Assembly (NCBI GenBank): GCA_016705335.1
Contig: JADIYN010000080.1
Span: 1 to 48,279, forward strand
From: Draconibacterium sp.
Lineage (GTDB): Bacteria > Bacteroidota > Bacteroidia > Bacteroidales > Prolixibacteraceae
DNA: 48,279 nucleotides
Direction: 5' to 3'
The notes beneath the pieces were generated by a model. That model was not told the DNA's origin and ran no database searches. It worked only from the letters and a program-made list of their open reading frames with translations. Positions 1 through 9,541 of the stretch are shown piece by piece; position 1 is the stretch's first letter, and each line of letters begins with the position of its first letter. The position numbers and the translations under genes are program-made.

Positions 1-1
1 A

Positions 2-394
2 GGGCTTCCATTAAGTGAAGCCGGATTTGTAAAAACACTTCCAACCTGCCAGGTTGAAGGGTATCAGGAAATTTATGCCATTGGCGATTCTGCTGAATTG
101 CTTGGCCCGGCCTGGGGTGCAAAACAAGGTCACATGGCCGAAATTATGGCTGATACAGCAGCTTATAATGTACATCAACATATTACCGGTTCGGGCAAAA
201 CTAAAAGTTATGTCGATAAAGTAAGTATTATTTGTATTATGGACTCCGGCGATGGAGCTGCCTGGGTGGAGCGAACTTCGAAAAAGGAAACCATGATGAT
301 GCTCCCGGTTGTTGGGCACTGGTTAAAAAAGGGCTGGGGATTTTACTATAAGAATTCGAAAATGAAACGGATTCCGAGGGTGCCGGGAATGTAG
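2..394 (+). CDS. FAD-dependent pyridine nucleotide-disulfide oxidoreductase, C-terminal part (NDH-2 / sulfide:quinone reductase type)
   Basis: The reading frame is open from the first bases of the window, so the 5' part and the N-terminal FAD domain lie outside it. The visible 130 residues contain IYAIGDSAEL, the second FAD-contacting motif (xxAxGD) of this superfamily, followed by GPAWGAKQGHMAE, where these enzymes carry a helix near the flavin and quinone. The C-terminal tail has a basic amphipathic stretch (GHWLKKGWGFYYKNSKMKR) like the membrane-docking tail of type II NADH dehydrogenases and sulfide:quinone oxidoreductases. I infer an electron-transfer enzyme at the inner face of the membrane. 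NADH and sulfide as substrate cannot be told apart without the N-terminal half. It is on the opposite strand to the sugar genes and probably belongs to the neighbouring region. Confidence 0.72.
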   Translation, partial: GLPLSEAGFVKTLPTCQVEGYQEIYAIGDSAELLGPAWGAKQGHMAEIMADTAAYNVHQHITGSGKTKSYVDKVSIICIMDSGDGAAWVERTSKKETMMMLPVVGHWLKKGWGFYYKNSKMKRIPRVPGM

Positions 395-583
395 AAATGC
401 GTGAATGCATGAATGGGAGAGAAAGAAAATGTGAGAATGGAGTTAGGTGAGAAATACCGTAACGGGTCGTCCCAGCGGCAAAACAACAATCAAATGAACC
501 CAGGTTGAAGAAATTTTGATTGTAGATCGATATTGGATATTTGCAAAATTGAAAACAAATAAAAAATAAGAAAATTAAAAAAA

Positions 584-817
584 TTGGAAATAGAACCTGA
601 AGGAAGTTGGCTGAAACGGACAATTACTTCACCGCATTTTAAAAAAACGGTTATTTACATAGCAATTGGAGCAATTGCCGGGTTTGCGTTTACCTATTTT
701 TCTGCTGGTAAACCCTTATCAGAAATAAGTAACGGAGAAATTTTTCAAAGTTTGATAATTGGCGGATTTTTCGGATTCTTTATCACAAATAGTCCGTGTG
801 CAAGAAACAAATGTTAA
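584..817 (+). CDS. Small membrane protein, DUF6132-like
   Basis: A 77-residue protein starting with TTG in an A-rich leader. An N-terminal soluble stretch is followed by two hydrophobic segments, roughly residues 22-40 (VIYIAIGAIAGFAFTYF) and 55-68 (SLIIGGFFGFFIT), and it ends in NSPCARNKC. Two short helices plus a Cys-containing tail resemble the small DUF6132 proteins common in Bacteroidota, whose function is unknown; there the cysteines usually sit between the helices. No better start (ATG or GTG) is visible close upstream in this frame. It follows the oxidoreductase by 189 bases, which hold nothing recognisable, and converges on the GH144 gene. Family assignment is tentative. Confidence 0.5.
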   Translation: MEIEPEGSWLKRTITSPHFKKTVIYIAIGAIAGFAFTYFSAGKPLSEISNGEIFQSLIIGGFFGFFITNSPCARNKC

Positions 818-829
818 GGGGTTTCTTTT

Positions 830-2154
830 TCAGTACTTAAAATCCAGTTTTTTCAAACCTTGCTGAACGTCTTCATTTTTCATAAATAAATTCCATAACA
901 ATCCGGAGCGGTAATTTTCTATCATAACAGGAATCGGTCCCGATCGATAGCCGATATGGCGGTAAATACCAGTTTTCTGTTTGGCTATAAGCACTCAAGG
1001 CCCATAAACTCCAATCAGTAAATCGGCTTTTGTACAATATTTTAAAATTGCATTGATTCGGTTGGTGTATATGAAACGACGACAATGCTGCGGTTGGTGA
1101 GATAACCCAAGATCATTGCTACCCGGATGATGCCCTGCATATCCTTTCATTGAATAGCTTGAAGTAAGTCCCCACTGCTTTTCCCCATAACCTTTAAATC
1201 CTTTTGGATTGTCAAGCGCATATTTATAATGAATTAAAGCATGATTTTGATTCAGCTTCCAGTAATCGGCATATTTATCAGTCAAACCTTTGGGATTTAA
1301 CCCCAGATAAGAATAATGCGCCCAAAAAAGTGGGCCAACCGGATCGTCATCATGCTCATAATGATCCAATACAGTTTGCAAACCATAATAAACCGTGTCG
1401 TTTGCAATGGCTCCCCCACGCGCCCAGCCTTTATCGTAAACGCTTGGTTTTATGGAGTAAGTTGGCGATGAGGCTGCCAAAACGTACATAATCAAACATT
1501 CGTTATATCCACCAACGGGGAAATTCATATCCCATCCAAAATTTGGCGACCAGTGCCAGTAGAGTACATCTTCGCCACCTTTTGTGTACCAGTTCCATTC
1601 ACTTCTTCCCAAAGTTTTTGAATATCGGCAGCCAGTTTTTGCTCGTTTTCATTTCCGGTTTTGAAATATTCAGAAACGGTTAATAATCCCTGTATAAGAA
1701 AAGCTGTTTCAACCAAATCACCACCATCATCTTTTTTGCTGAAGGGCTGTACTTTCCCGGTTTCGCCATTCATCCAATGCGGCCAGGCCCCATGAAAACG
1801 ATCAGCTATTTCGAGAAAAGCCACGATTTTTTGAAAACGTTGAAACCCTTGTTCGCGTGTTATAAATCCGCGTTCAATACCAACAATTATTGCCATTAAG
1901 CCAAATCCTGACCCCCCGGTTGTAACAATGTGTTTATCATTCTGAGGGTAAATATTGTCGGTGTGAATCCGCTCGCAGGCCAATCCCGAGATGGGTTCGG
2001 CACCATTCCAGAAATACTGAAAAGTTTGATATTGAACTGTGTCCAAAAGTTGTTCATCGGTTAAAACAACCGGACTTTTATTGATGGTTTTATTTTTGGG
2101 TGCTGAACAGCCTGCGAATAAAACTATCAAAATAATATAAAATGAATTTTTCAT
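830..2154 (-). pseudogene. GH144-type endo-beta-1,2-glucanase lipoprotein (glucoamylase-like fold), reading frame broken
   Basis: The start at 2154 gives a lipoprotein signal with lipobox LFAGC (Cys16). The following protein matches the glucoamylase-like family PF10091 / GH144, the (alpha/alpha)6 endo-beta-1,2-glucanases. Visible motifs are FQYFWNGAEPISGLACER, TTGGSGFGLMAI, AWPHWMNGETG, DGGDLVETAFLIQGLL, LYWHWSPNFGWDMN and GVISPTAALSSFPYTPTES, ending in MIENYRSGLLWNLFM. The frame is lost at about 1600 (GTGAATGG read where GTGGAATGG is expected), at about 1105 (a GGG run one short) and at about 1075. Between about 960 and 1010 several codons normally linking GPYGFYDAYS are missing. The open pieces are 1525-2154, 995-1612 and a tail running to the stop at 830. 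All conserved blocks survive, so sequence error is more likely than genetic decay, except for the 960-1010 gap. It lies downstream of the SusC/SusD/lipoprotein genes, which points to a beta-1,2-glucan PUL. Confidence 0.82.
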
Positions 2155-2213
2155 GATTTTCAGTTTCATTAAATAAGTGAAGAACATTTTTACAAGGGTA
2201 TTTCTTTTCAAAG

Positions 2214-2249
2214 AAAAAAGACCACCCGGTAAACACCAGGCAGTCTTTT
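2214..2249 (-). terminator. Rho-independent terminator after the LamG lipoprotein gene
   Basis: Read on the minus strand, positions 2249-2236 and 2229-2216 form a 14-bp stem around a 6-base loop (TGTTTA). Three of the 14 pairs are G-U wobbles. A run of six T follows immediately. It lies 40 bases after the lipoprotein stop and about 60 bases before the GH144 start, so it should end or attenuate the susC-susD-lipoprotein transcript. Confidence 0.75.
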
Positions 2250-2288
2250 ACCAAACTAATCAAACCAAACTATGAATATGGTTGAGTC

Positions 2289-4019
2289 CTACTTTTCGTT
2301 ATCAAAAATTGTTTTTATCTCTGCTTGTGAGAGTGCTTTATTAAATATGCGAAGCTCGTCCATCAAACTTAAATCGGATTTGTGTTCCCATTCCAGAAAC
2401 CTTGGTGCGCCCGACATTATAGAAAGAATATCGCAGCCAGTCCAGTCGATTCCTCCAAATTCTCCCTGTTTTGCCACTTCACCATCAATGTAAACCACAC
2501 ATTCGGTTCCTGAAATGGTAAATGCAAGTGTCTCCAGTTTCCGGTTGATGGGTCAACGGTTGCAGTTGCTCCGCCATCGAACCATACGTCAGCAGTTCCG
2601 TTGCCGGCATTTAATTTAAATATCTGCGCAGTTGCAGAACCTTCTGCGGAAGAATCGAAGCCATTTTCCGGTTGTTGGAGTATCCGGTTTGCCGGGTCTG
2701 CGGCCCCATTATTAAAATTCCGGCTCTTTGTGGGATCTGAATTTGTTTTCGTCCAGAATACCGCGCTGAATTCATCGTTCGTTAATCCGGTAGTTGGAAA
2801 AGTGAGATAAGAATCTGTTGCACCGGCATAGGCATTTCCTTTTTACCGGGTGCAAAATCGGGCGTACCAACTTTTTGTTGCTACCATGTTGCTGTTCATT
2901 TCTTATAATTCCCATCGAATGGCATGTAGAAAACTTCTCCGCTATATTTTGGAACATAAGGAGAATCGTAATTAATTATATTTTGAATTTCAGAAGCCGA
3001 TAATGCCTTATCAAAAAACCTCATTTCGTCATACTGGCTCAAATCAGATTTGTGATCCCAGTAAATAAAATTTGGTGCTCCAGAACCAATGGAAAGCGAT
3101 GTGCAGTTAGTCCAATCGATACCTGCGTTGGCAACTTCCGCTGCAACCGAACCATTGATATAAATAACTGCTGTTGCTGAAGAAACGGCAAAAGCTATAT
3201 GTACCCACCCGGTTGAAGGAGCGTCAATTTCCTGTCCGTCATTCCAGGTTTCACCGGCACCAGTTCCAACATTCAGTTTGATACGCTGTTTTGTTGCACT
3301 GCCTTCTCTGAACAGGCGGAAACCATGAGTTCTGTCTTCGCCGGGAGGACTAACATTTAGTATTCCGGCTCTTTCCGGAGTGGGATCTACCTTGTACCAG
3401 AAAGCCGCAGTAAATTCAGAAGTATTGAGGTTGGTAATGGGAAATGTCAGATATGAATCAGTAGCTCCCTTATATGCCTGACCATTCTTTATACCGCCAT
3501 TAACAAAGGTTGGTGACCCAACTTTTGTGGCATTCTGAAAACTTATCATTTCCATATAATCGCCTTCAAACGGCATGTAGAAAATTTCGTTTGGAAAAAC
3601 GACTGTATAAGGAGAAACCTTTGCGAAATTTACTGTGCTTGTTGAAGTTTTCCTTCCAGATCGGTAGCTTTTACTGTTAATACGTGAACTCCGTTTTGAA
3701 CTTCGGGATAAGTGTATTCAGCAAGCAATCTCCTGTAATCCTTAAATGTGGTGTAACTTGTCAATTCAGTTCCGTCAAGTGAAATTGAAACCGATTGAAT
3801 TTCAATGTCATCGGTAACCTCCAGTTGAATTGTTACAGGAGAAACCACGTCGGGAACTTTAATTTCATATCCTTCCACCGGAGCAATTATTTTAATTACC
3901 GGGGCAGTTGCATCAGTACCCTGACCTACTTTCGAAATATCATCAATATAGTTTTGACTACATGCATTGATTATTAGAAACCCCAATGCAAGAATTATTA
4001 ATTTATTATATGTTTTCAT
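2289..4019 (-). pseudogene. Surface lipoprotein with Ig-like domain and two LamG domains (likely glycan-binding), reading frame broken
   Basis: The start at 4019 gives a lipoprotein signal, MKTYNKLIILALGFLIINAC (Cys20). Residues about 35-140 look like a bacterial Ig-like domain (APVIKIIAPVEGYEI, GVHVLTVKATDLEGK). Two repeats of a LamG/concanavalin A-like domain (PF13385 type) follow. Each begins FYMPF(E/D)G and ends with a WxHKSDLSxxDExRxF(D/N)KALSxxEI signature, about 3020-3560 and 2290-2920. The frame breaks at 3648-3651 (a TTTT run one base short), at about 2870 (one base extra) and at about 2840 (one base missing), with at least one more near 2500. It sits where SusE/SusF-like surface glycan-binding proteins are normally encoded, 106 bases after SusD, so I infer a glycan-binding role on the outer membrane. 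No catalytic motif is visible. The breaks are probably sequence errors. Confidence 0.72.
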
Positions 4020-4125
4020 CTCATTAAAATTGTTTGTTTTTAAACGTATTCGATGGAACTCCCATAATTTTAAAAATGCTTGTTTGTGAAGCAATTCTGC
4101 ATGGTCGTTTCATTTCAATTAATTT

Positions 4126-5658
4126 TTATTGGATTCCTTCAGCTAATTGTGGTAATTCAGCTACCTGATCTGCAGGAAACGGCATGTACGCTTTGTCCAT
4201 CGTAAAAGTTTTTCCCTCATGACTGAGTGCTGTGGTATTCTTAGTTCTTACCATGTCATAATACCTGATACCCCACTCGGTTGCGAGTTCTGCAAATTTT
4301 TCATTCAATACATCTTCGGTTGTTACACTTGACAGATTTCCCATTCCTGCGCGGGAACGAACTAAATTCACAGCGTCAACTGCACTCAGTGAAGCACTAC
4401 CTGTTGCACCCCTGGTCAAAGCTTCAGCATAAACGAGGAGAATTTCAGCGTATCTGATGACAACCATATTTTTATTACTTCCGGGTGACGTTCTTCCTGG
4501 TATTAATTCAGTAGATGGTTGATTCCACTTTCCACTTCCGAAATTGAGACGAGGTGAATTGTTAAATGTGTCGCCTTCCCTGTTTTTATTGCTTATCCAA
4601 TCCGGAATATTACCATATTCATTTCGGAGTTCAGTAATTCCATCGGGGGTGAATAAAACACTTGTTTCCAAACGAACAGTTTCACCTCTGTCGAGCATAA
4701 AAGTTATATACTTCATCGTTGGCTCATAAAATCCCCATCCGGCTTCTGCGCCTGTAATTACAGGTGTCCAGCTTGTAATTCCAAATGGTGCAAATAAATG
4801 AGAAAAATTTTCACCTTCACCTGTATTAAAGTCAGAGAACTGAAATTCGAGAATATTTTCGTTATTTAATTTGCCCGCTTTTTTAAACAGACTGTAGAAA
4901 TCGGATGACAGTTGGTATTCACCGGAGCTGATAATTGCAGATGCAGCATCGGCAACACCCTGGTAATTTTCCATTTCCTGGTATGCGAGCGCCTGAATTG
5001 CAAGTGCTGTAAACCGGGTTACGCCACCTTTAATATCCGCACGTTTATTTGGATTAACTGCAGGTAAGTCAGGAATAGCCGCTGTCATTTCATCAACAAT
5101 ATATTGCATTACTTCTGCCTTGTTACTCACAGGAGTGTTCTGAATATTGTCAAGTTGATCAATAACAATACATCCTCCGAAATATCTTGCCAGGTCAAGG
5201 TACAAATATGCCCTGATCACCCTGCATTCGGCAATGTATTGATTTGCAAGCGCATCGTTATTGGCTGCAACTCTGTATTTCTCAATTTCTTCCATTGCTG
5301 AGAATGTAATCACAATATCATTGTAATGCTGTTGCCATACTGAGTTGATATTCCAGTGGCTTGCAAAGTATTTGAATTCATCCTGTTCAGTCATTGGAAC
5401 CTGGTCACCAGCTGCATTTATATCATCACCACGAAGACCAATGGACACCGGTTCTTCCCAGCCACGGGTATATAATCCCTGGTAGGCTCCCAGAAGCGGC
5501 AATATCATATCCTGTCCAATGGTATAATCCACATCACTTGTAAATGTTTCGTCTTCAAAAGGTGCATCTAAATTGTCGGTACAACCGAACAAAATTATTG
5601 CTAACAATCCAACAAAAATCAGAAGTGATTTATCTTTAAATTTCTTTATTATTTTCAT
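4126..5658 (-). CDS. SusD-like surface glycan-binding lipoprotein (RagB/SusD family)
   Basis: An intact 510-residue protein. It has a lipoprotein signal with lipobox LFGC (Cys26). A SusD N-terminal, TPR-like region contains SVWQQHYNDIVI and AECRVIRAYLYLDLARYFGG, the conserved (R/K)ALRAxxYxxLxRxFGG block. The C-terminal RagB/SusD region contains MVVIRYAEILLVYAEALTR, AVNLVRSRAGM, ELATEWGIRYYDMVR and AYMPFPADQV. SusD proteins cap the SusC transporter and bind oligosaccharide at the outer membrane. The gene begins 11 bases after the SusC stop, so the two are co-transcribed and should form one complex. With a GH144 enzyme downstream, the substrate is probably beta-1,2-glucan; this is inference from context. 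Confidence 0.96.
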   Translation of the reverse strand: MKIIKKFKDKSLLIFVGLLAIILFGCTDNLDAPFEDETFTSDVDYTIGQDMILPLLGAYQGLYTRGWEEPVSIGLRGDDINAAGDQVPMTEQDEFKYFASHWNINSVWQQHYNDIVITFSAMEEIEKYRVAANNDALANQYIAECRVIRAYLYLDLARYFGGCIVIDQLDNIQNTPVSNKAEVMQYIVDEMTAAIPDLPAVNPNKRADIKGGVTRFTALAIQALAYQEMENYQGVADAASAIISSGEYQLSSDFYSLFKKAGKLNNENILEFQFSDFNTGEGENFSHLFAPFGITSWTPVITGAEAGWGFYEPTMKYITFMLDRGETVRLETSVLFTPDGITELRNEYGNIPDWISNKNREGDTFNNSPRLNFGSGKWNQPSTELIPGRTSPGSNKNMVVIRYAEILLVYAEALTRGATGSASLSAVDAVNLVRSRAGMGNLSSVTTEDVLNEKFAELATEWGIRYYDMVRTKNTTALSHEGKTFTMDKAYMPFPADQVAELPQLAEGIQ

Positions 5659-5669
5659 TTTTCTGGAAT

Positions 5670-8600
5670 TTAAAATTTAATATTTAGTCCGATTGTATAC
5701 ACTGCGGGAACCGGGTAGAACTGCCGATCGATACCGTCAGGAACTTCCGGGTTAAATCCGTTGTACTTAAACAAAGTCAGTGGTTTTTCAGCAGTCACAT
5801 AAATTCTGGCATCAGGCATATCTTCTCCAAATAATTTGGCTCCTTTAACATTGTAGGCCAATTGGATGTTCTGAATTCTAAAATAAGCTCCGTCTTCCAG
5901 AAAATAATCACTAAAATTCTGATTCCAACCCCTTCTTAATCCTGAAGCTGAAGGATATTTATTTGAGGTTCCTTCTCCATTCCATACGCCGGTAGCCAGG
6001 TCGGCATCAACGTTTGTGTCGTTTGTCCAGATAATTTCGCCCCTTTTACGGTTCAGAATTTTATTTCCGTTTTGCCCCATAATATTCATCGAAAAATCAA
6101 GGTTTTTATATGAAAATCCAAGAGAACCGCCATAGGTAAAATTAGGGATATATGAACCTATAATTACTTTGTCTTTATCGTCGAGAATGTTGTTGCCATC
6201 CTGATCAGCAAACTTTAAGTCTCCGGGAACAAGATTATTGGCAACGGCAATTGGATCTCCTTCAATTTCAGCCTGATTTTGGTAAACTCCTGCGACTTCA
6301 TAACCATAAAATGAGAGCAAAGGATCTCCTACCTGCGACCTTTGACGAAATTCTGCCATTCCACCATTAATATATGGCTGACCGTAAAGATCCATAACTT
6401 CGTTTTTTAAAGTTGCAAAGTTGACGCTTACGTGATAATTAAAGTCATTACTTATTTCGTCATTCCAGGCAATCACCATTTCCAATCCTGAGTTTCTGAT
6501 GTCACCCACATTCCGAAGAACACTTCCTGACTGAAGTTTCAGCCCGACTGGAATTGCGGCATTTTCTGTATCACGGATATAATAGTCAGTATCAATACTC
6601 AAGCGATTTTTCATGAAATTGGCAGTAAACCCAATGTTTGTTCCTGTAACTGTTTCCCAACCCAGGTAGCCAAATGTGCTGGTGGTCTGGGTTCCATTTA
6701 ACTTGGTATCATCAATTGCCAGAAATACCGGATTGGTAGTATTTGCTCCATCTTGTCTGGGTATTTTATCATTACCCAGTTTTCCCCAACCTCCTCTGAG
6801 TTTTAGGTAATTTATAGCATTCGATCCTTTTAAAAAGTTTTCTTCAGTTAATACCCAACCCAATCCAAATGCCGGGAATGTTCCCCATTTATCCTGGTAT
6901 TTCGAAGTTCCTTCCTGCCTGACAGTAAAATATGCGATATATTTATTGGCATAATTATATGACAATCGGCCAAAGTAGGATATTCCGTATAATCTTTCGG
7001 CATTGTCATCGGCTGTTTTTGAATCCGCATCTAATGACTGACCAATATACCATGAGTTTTCATTTATCGGAATATCACTGGCAGAACCACTTAAAAAATC
7101 GTACCATTCATTCCGGTATGAAGTACCAACCATAGCAGTAATGTTATGGTTTCCATAACTCTCATTAAATGTTAAAGTATTATCCCAAAACTGATTTACC
7201 TCCGTTGTATTTGACGATGTAATTGTCGAAACATCTCTGTTGGTAGAATTAGTAATGTAATATGGCAAACCAACATTTCTGACTTTTAAAAACATCATTG
7301 ACACATTGTAGTTGGTTTTAAATGTAAGTTTATCCTGAATTAAATCCACTTCAGCATAAATTCCTGAAAGGACTTTTCTAATATCCTGTCTGTTGTTGTT
7401 AAAATCAAGTGCAATAAATGGATTTTGACCTCCGCGATAACCCAAAAGCTGAGCACTTGAGTAACGACTTGGATTTTCTGTTCCCGAGGCTAAAAGTGAG
7501 TTATAATTTTCATCATCATAAACAGGTAAAATCGGAACGGCATGATATGCTTCGAACCAAGCAGCATCGTTTCCAATATATCGAACTCCATTGCTTACAT
7601 TGAAATTTACCCCGGCTTTCAGCCAGCTATTTGCCTGATGATCGACTGAAGTCCTTATATTCATACGTTTATAGGAATTATCGGTCTCCAGCAAACCTTC
7701 CTGATCAAAATAGCTCATACCCATGGAATATGATGTTTTATCATTTCCACCCAGAATTGATAAAGAATGATTTTGTTGTCTTGAGTATGGCTTCATAATC
7801 TCAGCATACCAGTCGGTATTTACATTGGGCACGTTCGGATTTATCCTGCTTCTGCCATAGCGTTGCATTGCATTATTAATAAAACTGATGTCTGCAGTTG
7901 CTCCTGTTTGATTAATGTAATTAACAAACTGTTCTGCATTTGCCATTTGTAATACATTCTGTGGAACCTGAATACCATAATAACCTTCATAAGTGATAGA
8001 TGATTTGCTATTCAAAGAACCTTTTTTGGTGGTAATTAAAATTACACCATTTGCAGCTCTTACACCATAAATTGCTGATGCTGATGCATCTTTCAATACA
8101 GAGAGTGTTTCAATATCCGATGGATTCAGAAAATCGATGTTTTCGAAGTACATCCCATCTACCACATACAAGGGAGATGAATTACTGCTTCCGGGGAAAG
8201 ACCCGACACCCCTGATTCTTACCGTTGGCTCGCTTCCCGGAGCACCCGCACTTACAATCTGAACACCGGCAACCTTTCCCTGCAAAGCCTGCATCGCCTG
8301 GCCTGAGGGCGATTTTACCAACTCATCTGACTTAATTGTAACAATGGAAGAGGTCAGGTCTTTTACTTTTAACTGCCCATAACCAATTACCACAACTTCT
8401 TCCAAACCCACATTATCTTCAACCATTTGTACATTAAAAGCAGTTTGGCCATTCACAGCAATTTCCTGCGTGACGAAACCAATAAAACTAAATACCAATG
8501 TTGATTGATTTGAAGTTTCTAAGACAAAGTCACCATCGATATTGGTAACCGTTCCGTTTAGTGTTCCCTTTTCTAAAATAGAAACACCTGGTAACCCAAC

Positions 8601-8702
8601 TCCCGTATTGTCGATCACTTTTCCGGAAACACTCAACTTTTCCTGAGCATTTACGCTGGCAATAAACAATGAGAGAAAGAATAGAAGAATTAGTTTTCTC
8701 AT
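5670..8702 (-). CDS. SusC-like TonB-dependent outer-membrane transporter
   Basis: The start at 8702 places a clean Sec signal (MRKLILLFFLSLFIASVNAQ) at the N-terminus and leaves 1010 residues; in-frame codons further upstream lie in the control region. A carboxypeptidase-regulatory-like domain spans about residues 22-93 (GKVIDNTGVGLPGVSI). The TonB-box-like EEVVVIGYG is at 101-109. The plug domain contains GKVAGVQIVS, TVRIRGVGS and DIETLSVLKDASASAIYG, followed by a long beta-barrel ending in the aromatic strand YTIGLNIKF. It imports oligosaccharides through the outer membrane with TonB energy and forms a complex with the SusD encoded next to it. The frame is intact over 3 kb, unlike many neighbouring loci. 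Confidence 0.97.
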   Translation of the reverse strand: MRKLILLFFLSLFIASVNAQEKLSVSGKVIDNTGVGLPGVSILEKGTLNGTVTNIDGDFVLETSNQSTLVFSFIGFVTQEIAVNGQTAFNVQMVEDNVGLEEVVVIGYGQLKVKDLTSSIVTIKSDELVKSPSGQAMQALQGKVAGVQIVSAGAPGSEPTVRIRGVGSFPGSSNSSPLYVVDGMYFENIDFLNPSDIETLSVLKDASASAIYGVRAANGVILITTKKGSLNSKSSITYEGYYGIQVPQNVLQMANAEQFVNYINQTGATADISFINNAMQRYGRSRINPNVPNVNTDWYAEIMKPYSRQQNHSLSILGGNDKTSYSMGMSYFDQEGLLETDNSYKRMNIRTSVDHQANSWLKAGVNFNVSNGVRYIGNDAAWFEAYHAVPILPVYDDENYNSLLASGTENPSRYSSAQLLGYRGGQNPFIALDFNNNRQDIRKVLSGIYAEVDLIQDKLTFKTNYNVSMMFLKVRNVGLPYYITNSTNRDVSTITSSNTTEVNQFWDNTLTFNESYGNHNITAMVGTSYRNEWYDFLSGSASDIPINENSWYIGQSLDADSKTADDNAERLYGISYFGRLSYNYANKYIAYFTVRQEGTSKYQDKWGTFPAFGLGWVLTEENFLKGSNAINYLKLRGGWGKLGNDKIPRQDGANTTNPVFLAIDDTKLNGTQTTSTFGYLGWETVTGTNIGFTANFMKNRLSIDTDYYIRDTENAAIPVGLKLQSGSVLRNVGDIRNSGLEMVIAWNDEISNDFNYHVSVNFATLKNEVMDLYGQPYINGGMAEFRQRSQVGDPLLSFYGYEVAGVYQNQAEIEGDPIAVANNLVPGDLKFADQDGNNILDDKDKVIIGSYIPNFTYGGSLGFSYKNLDFSMNIMGQNGNKILNRKRGEIIWTNDTNVDADLATGVWNGEGTSNKYPSASGLRRGWNQNFSDYFLEDGAYFRIQNIQLAYNVKGAKLFGEDMPDARIYVTAEKPLTLFKYNGFNPEVPDGIDRQFYPVPAVYTIGLNIKF

Positions 8703-8875
8703 AACTTTAAATTTAATTGTTACAGTTTTTGTTCCTTCATTTACATTTCGAATTGAAAGACACACTTGTTTTCTAAAAATATCACCTTTTGCATTGGAAT
8801 GTGTTACATAATTTTTCCAATAAGTTATATGATTCACACATTGGCCGGATACTGATAAATTGATGAAAATTCATT

Positions 8876-9522
8876 ATGAATGCAAAAGCAATTGATCCCT
8901 GGGGCAATGAAAGCAACGAATTCACATGTTCTTTTGAAGTTTTAACTGCCTGGTATGCATCAACGACTGCCATTATTTTTTATATCCTGTTGTTTGTCGT
9001 TATTATGCTGCTTTTCAGAAGATGGGGAATCAGGATGACAAAAAGAAAGGAAATGCTGCAACACCAGAAAAGGGAAAAAGAATTGATAAAACTTCGGAAT
9101 GAAAAATTAAGGGACGAGGTAGAATTTAAAAGTAAGGAATTGGCCAGTTCCACCATGTCAATCATTAAAAAGAATGAATTTTTAATGCAAATGAAAGAAA
9201 TTCTTGACAAGCAAAAGGTTGAACTGGGAAGCAGGTATCCCGACAAATATTACAATTATCTGCATAAAAAAATTGATGAAAACCTTAAAATTTTGAACGT
9301 ACCCACGACAAGTTTTTCACAAAAATGAAAACCCAGTACCCCGAGCTAACTCCGGGCGATTTGCGATTGTGCGCCTATTTGCACATGAATCTTTCATCAA
9401 AGGAAATTGCTCCTTTACTTGGAATTTCTGTGCGCGGGGTTGAAAATCACAGGTACCGCCTACGCAAAAAGATGAATCTCGAACATGATGACAAACTTGT
9501 CGAAACAATTAACGATCAATGA
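8876..9522 (+). pseudogene. C-terminal remnant of a Y_Y_Y / LuxR-HTH PUL regulator, truncated and frameshifted
   Basis: Only the end of a regulator that is normally about 900-1000 residues is present. Visible in order are the last strands of a Y_Y_Y domain (KAIDPWGNESNEF, from about 8880), one membrane helix (AIIFYILLFVVIMLLFRRW), a charged coiled coil (KRKEMLQHQKREKELIKLRNEKL) and a LuxR-type helix-turn-helix (LTPGDLRLCAYLHMNLSSKEIAPLLGI, RGVENHRYRLRKKM). The frame shifts at 9291-9294, where a T run is one base short; restoring it gives ERTHDKFFTKMKTQYPELTP. Upstream of about 8842 no regulator sequence is visible and the SusC control region begins directly, so the beta-propeller sensor part is gone. 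Its divergent position next to susC suggests it was the regulator of this PUL. In this state it cannot sense a ligand. Confidence 0.75.
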
Positions 9523-9541
9523 TCTTTACTTCGAACCAATT

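Noticed and set aside
395..583. Short gene or regulatory RNA between the oxidoreductase and the DUF6132-like gene
   Set aside because: Only a short near-repeat (GTGAATGCATGAATG) and A-rich sequence are present. There is no open frame with a start and no stable structure.
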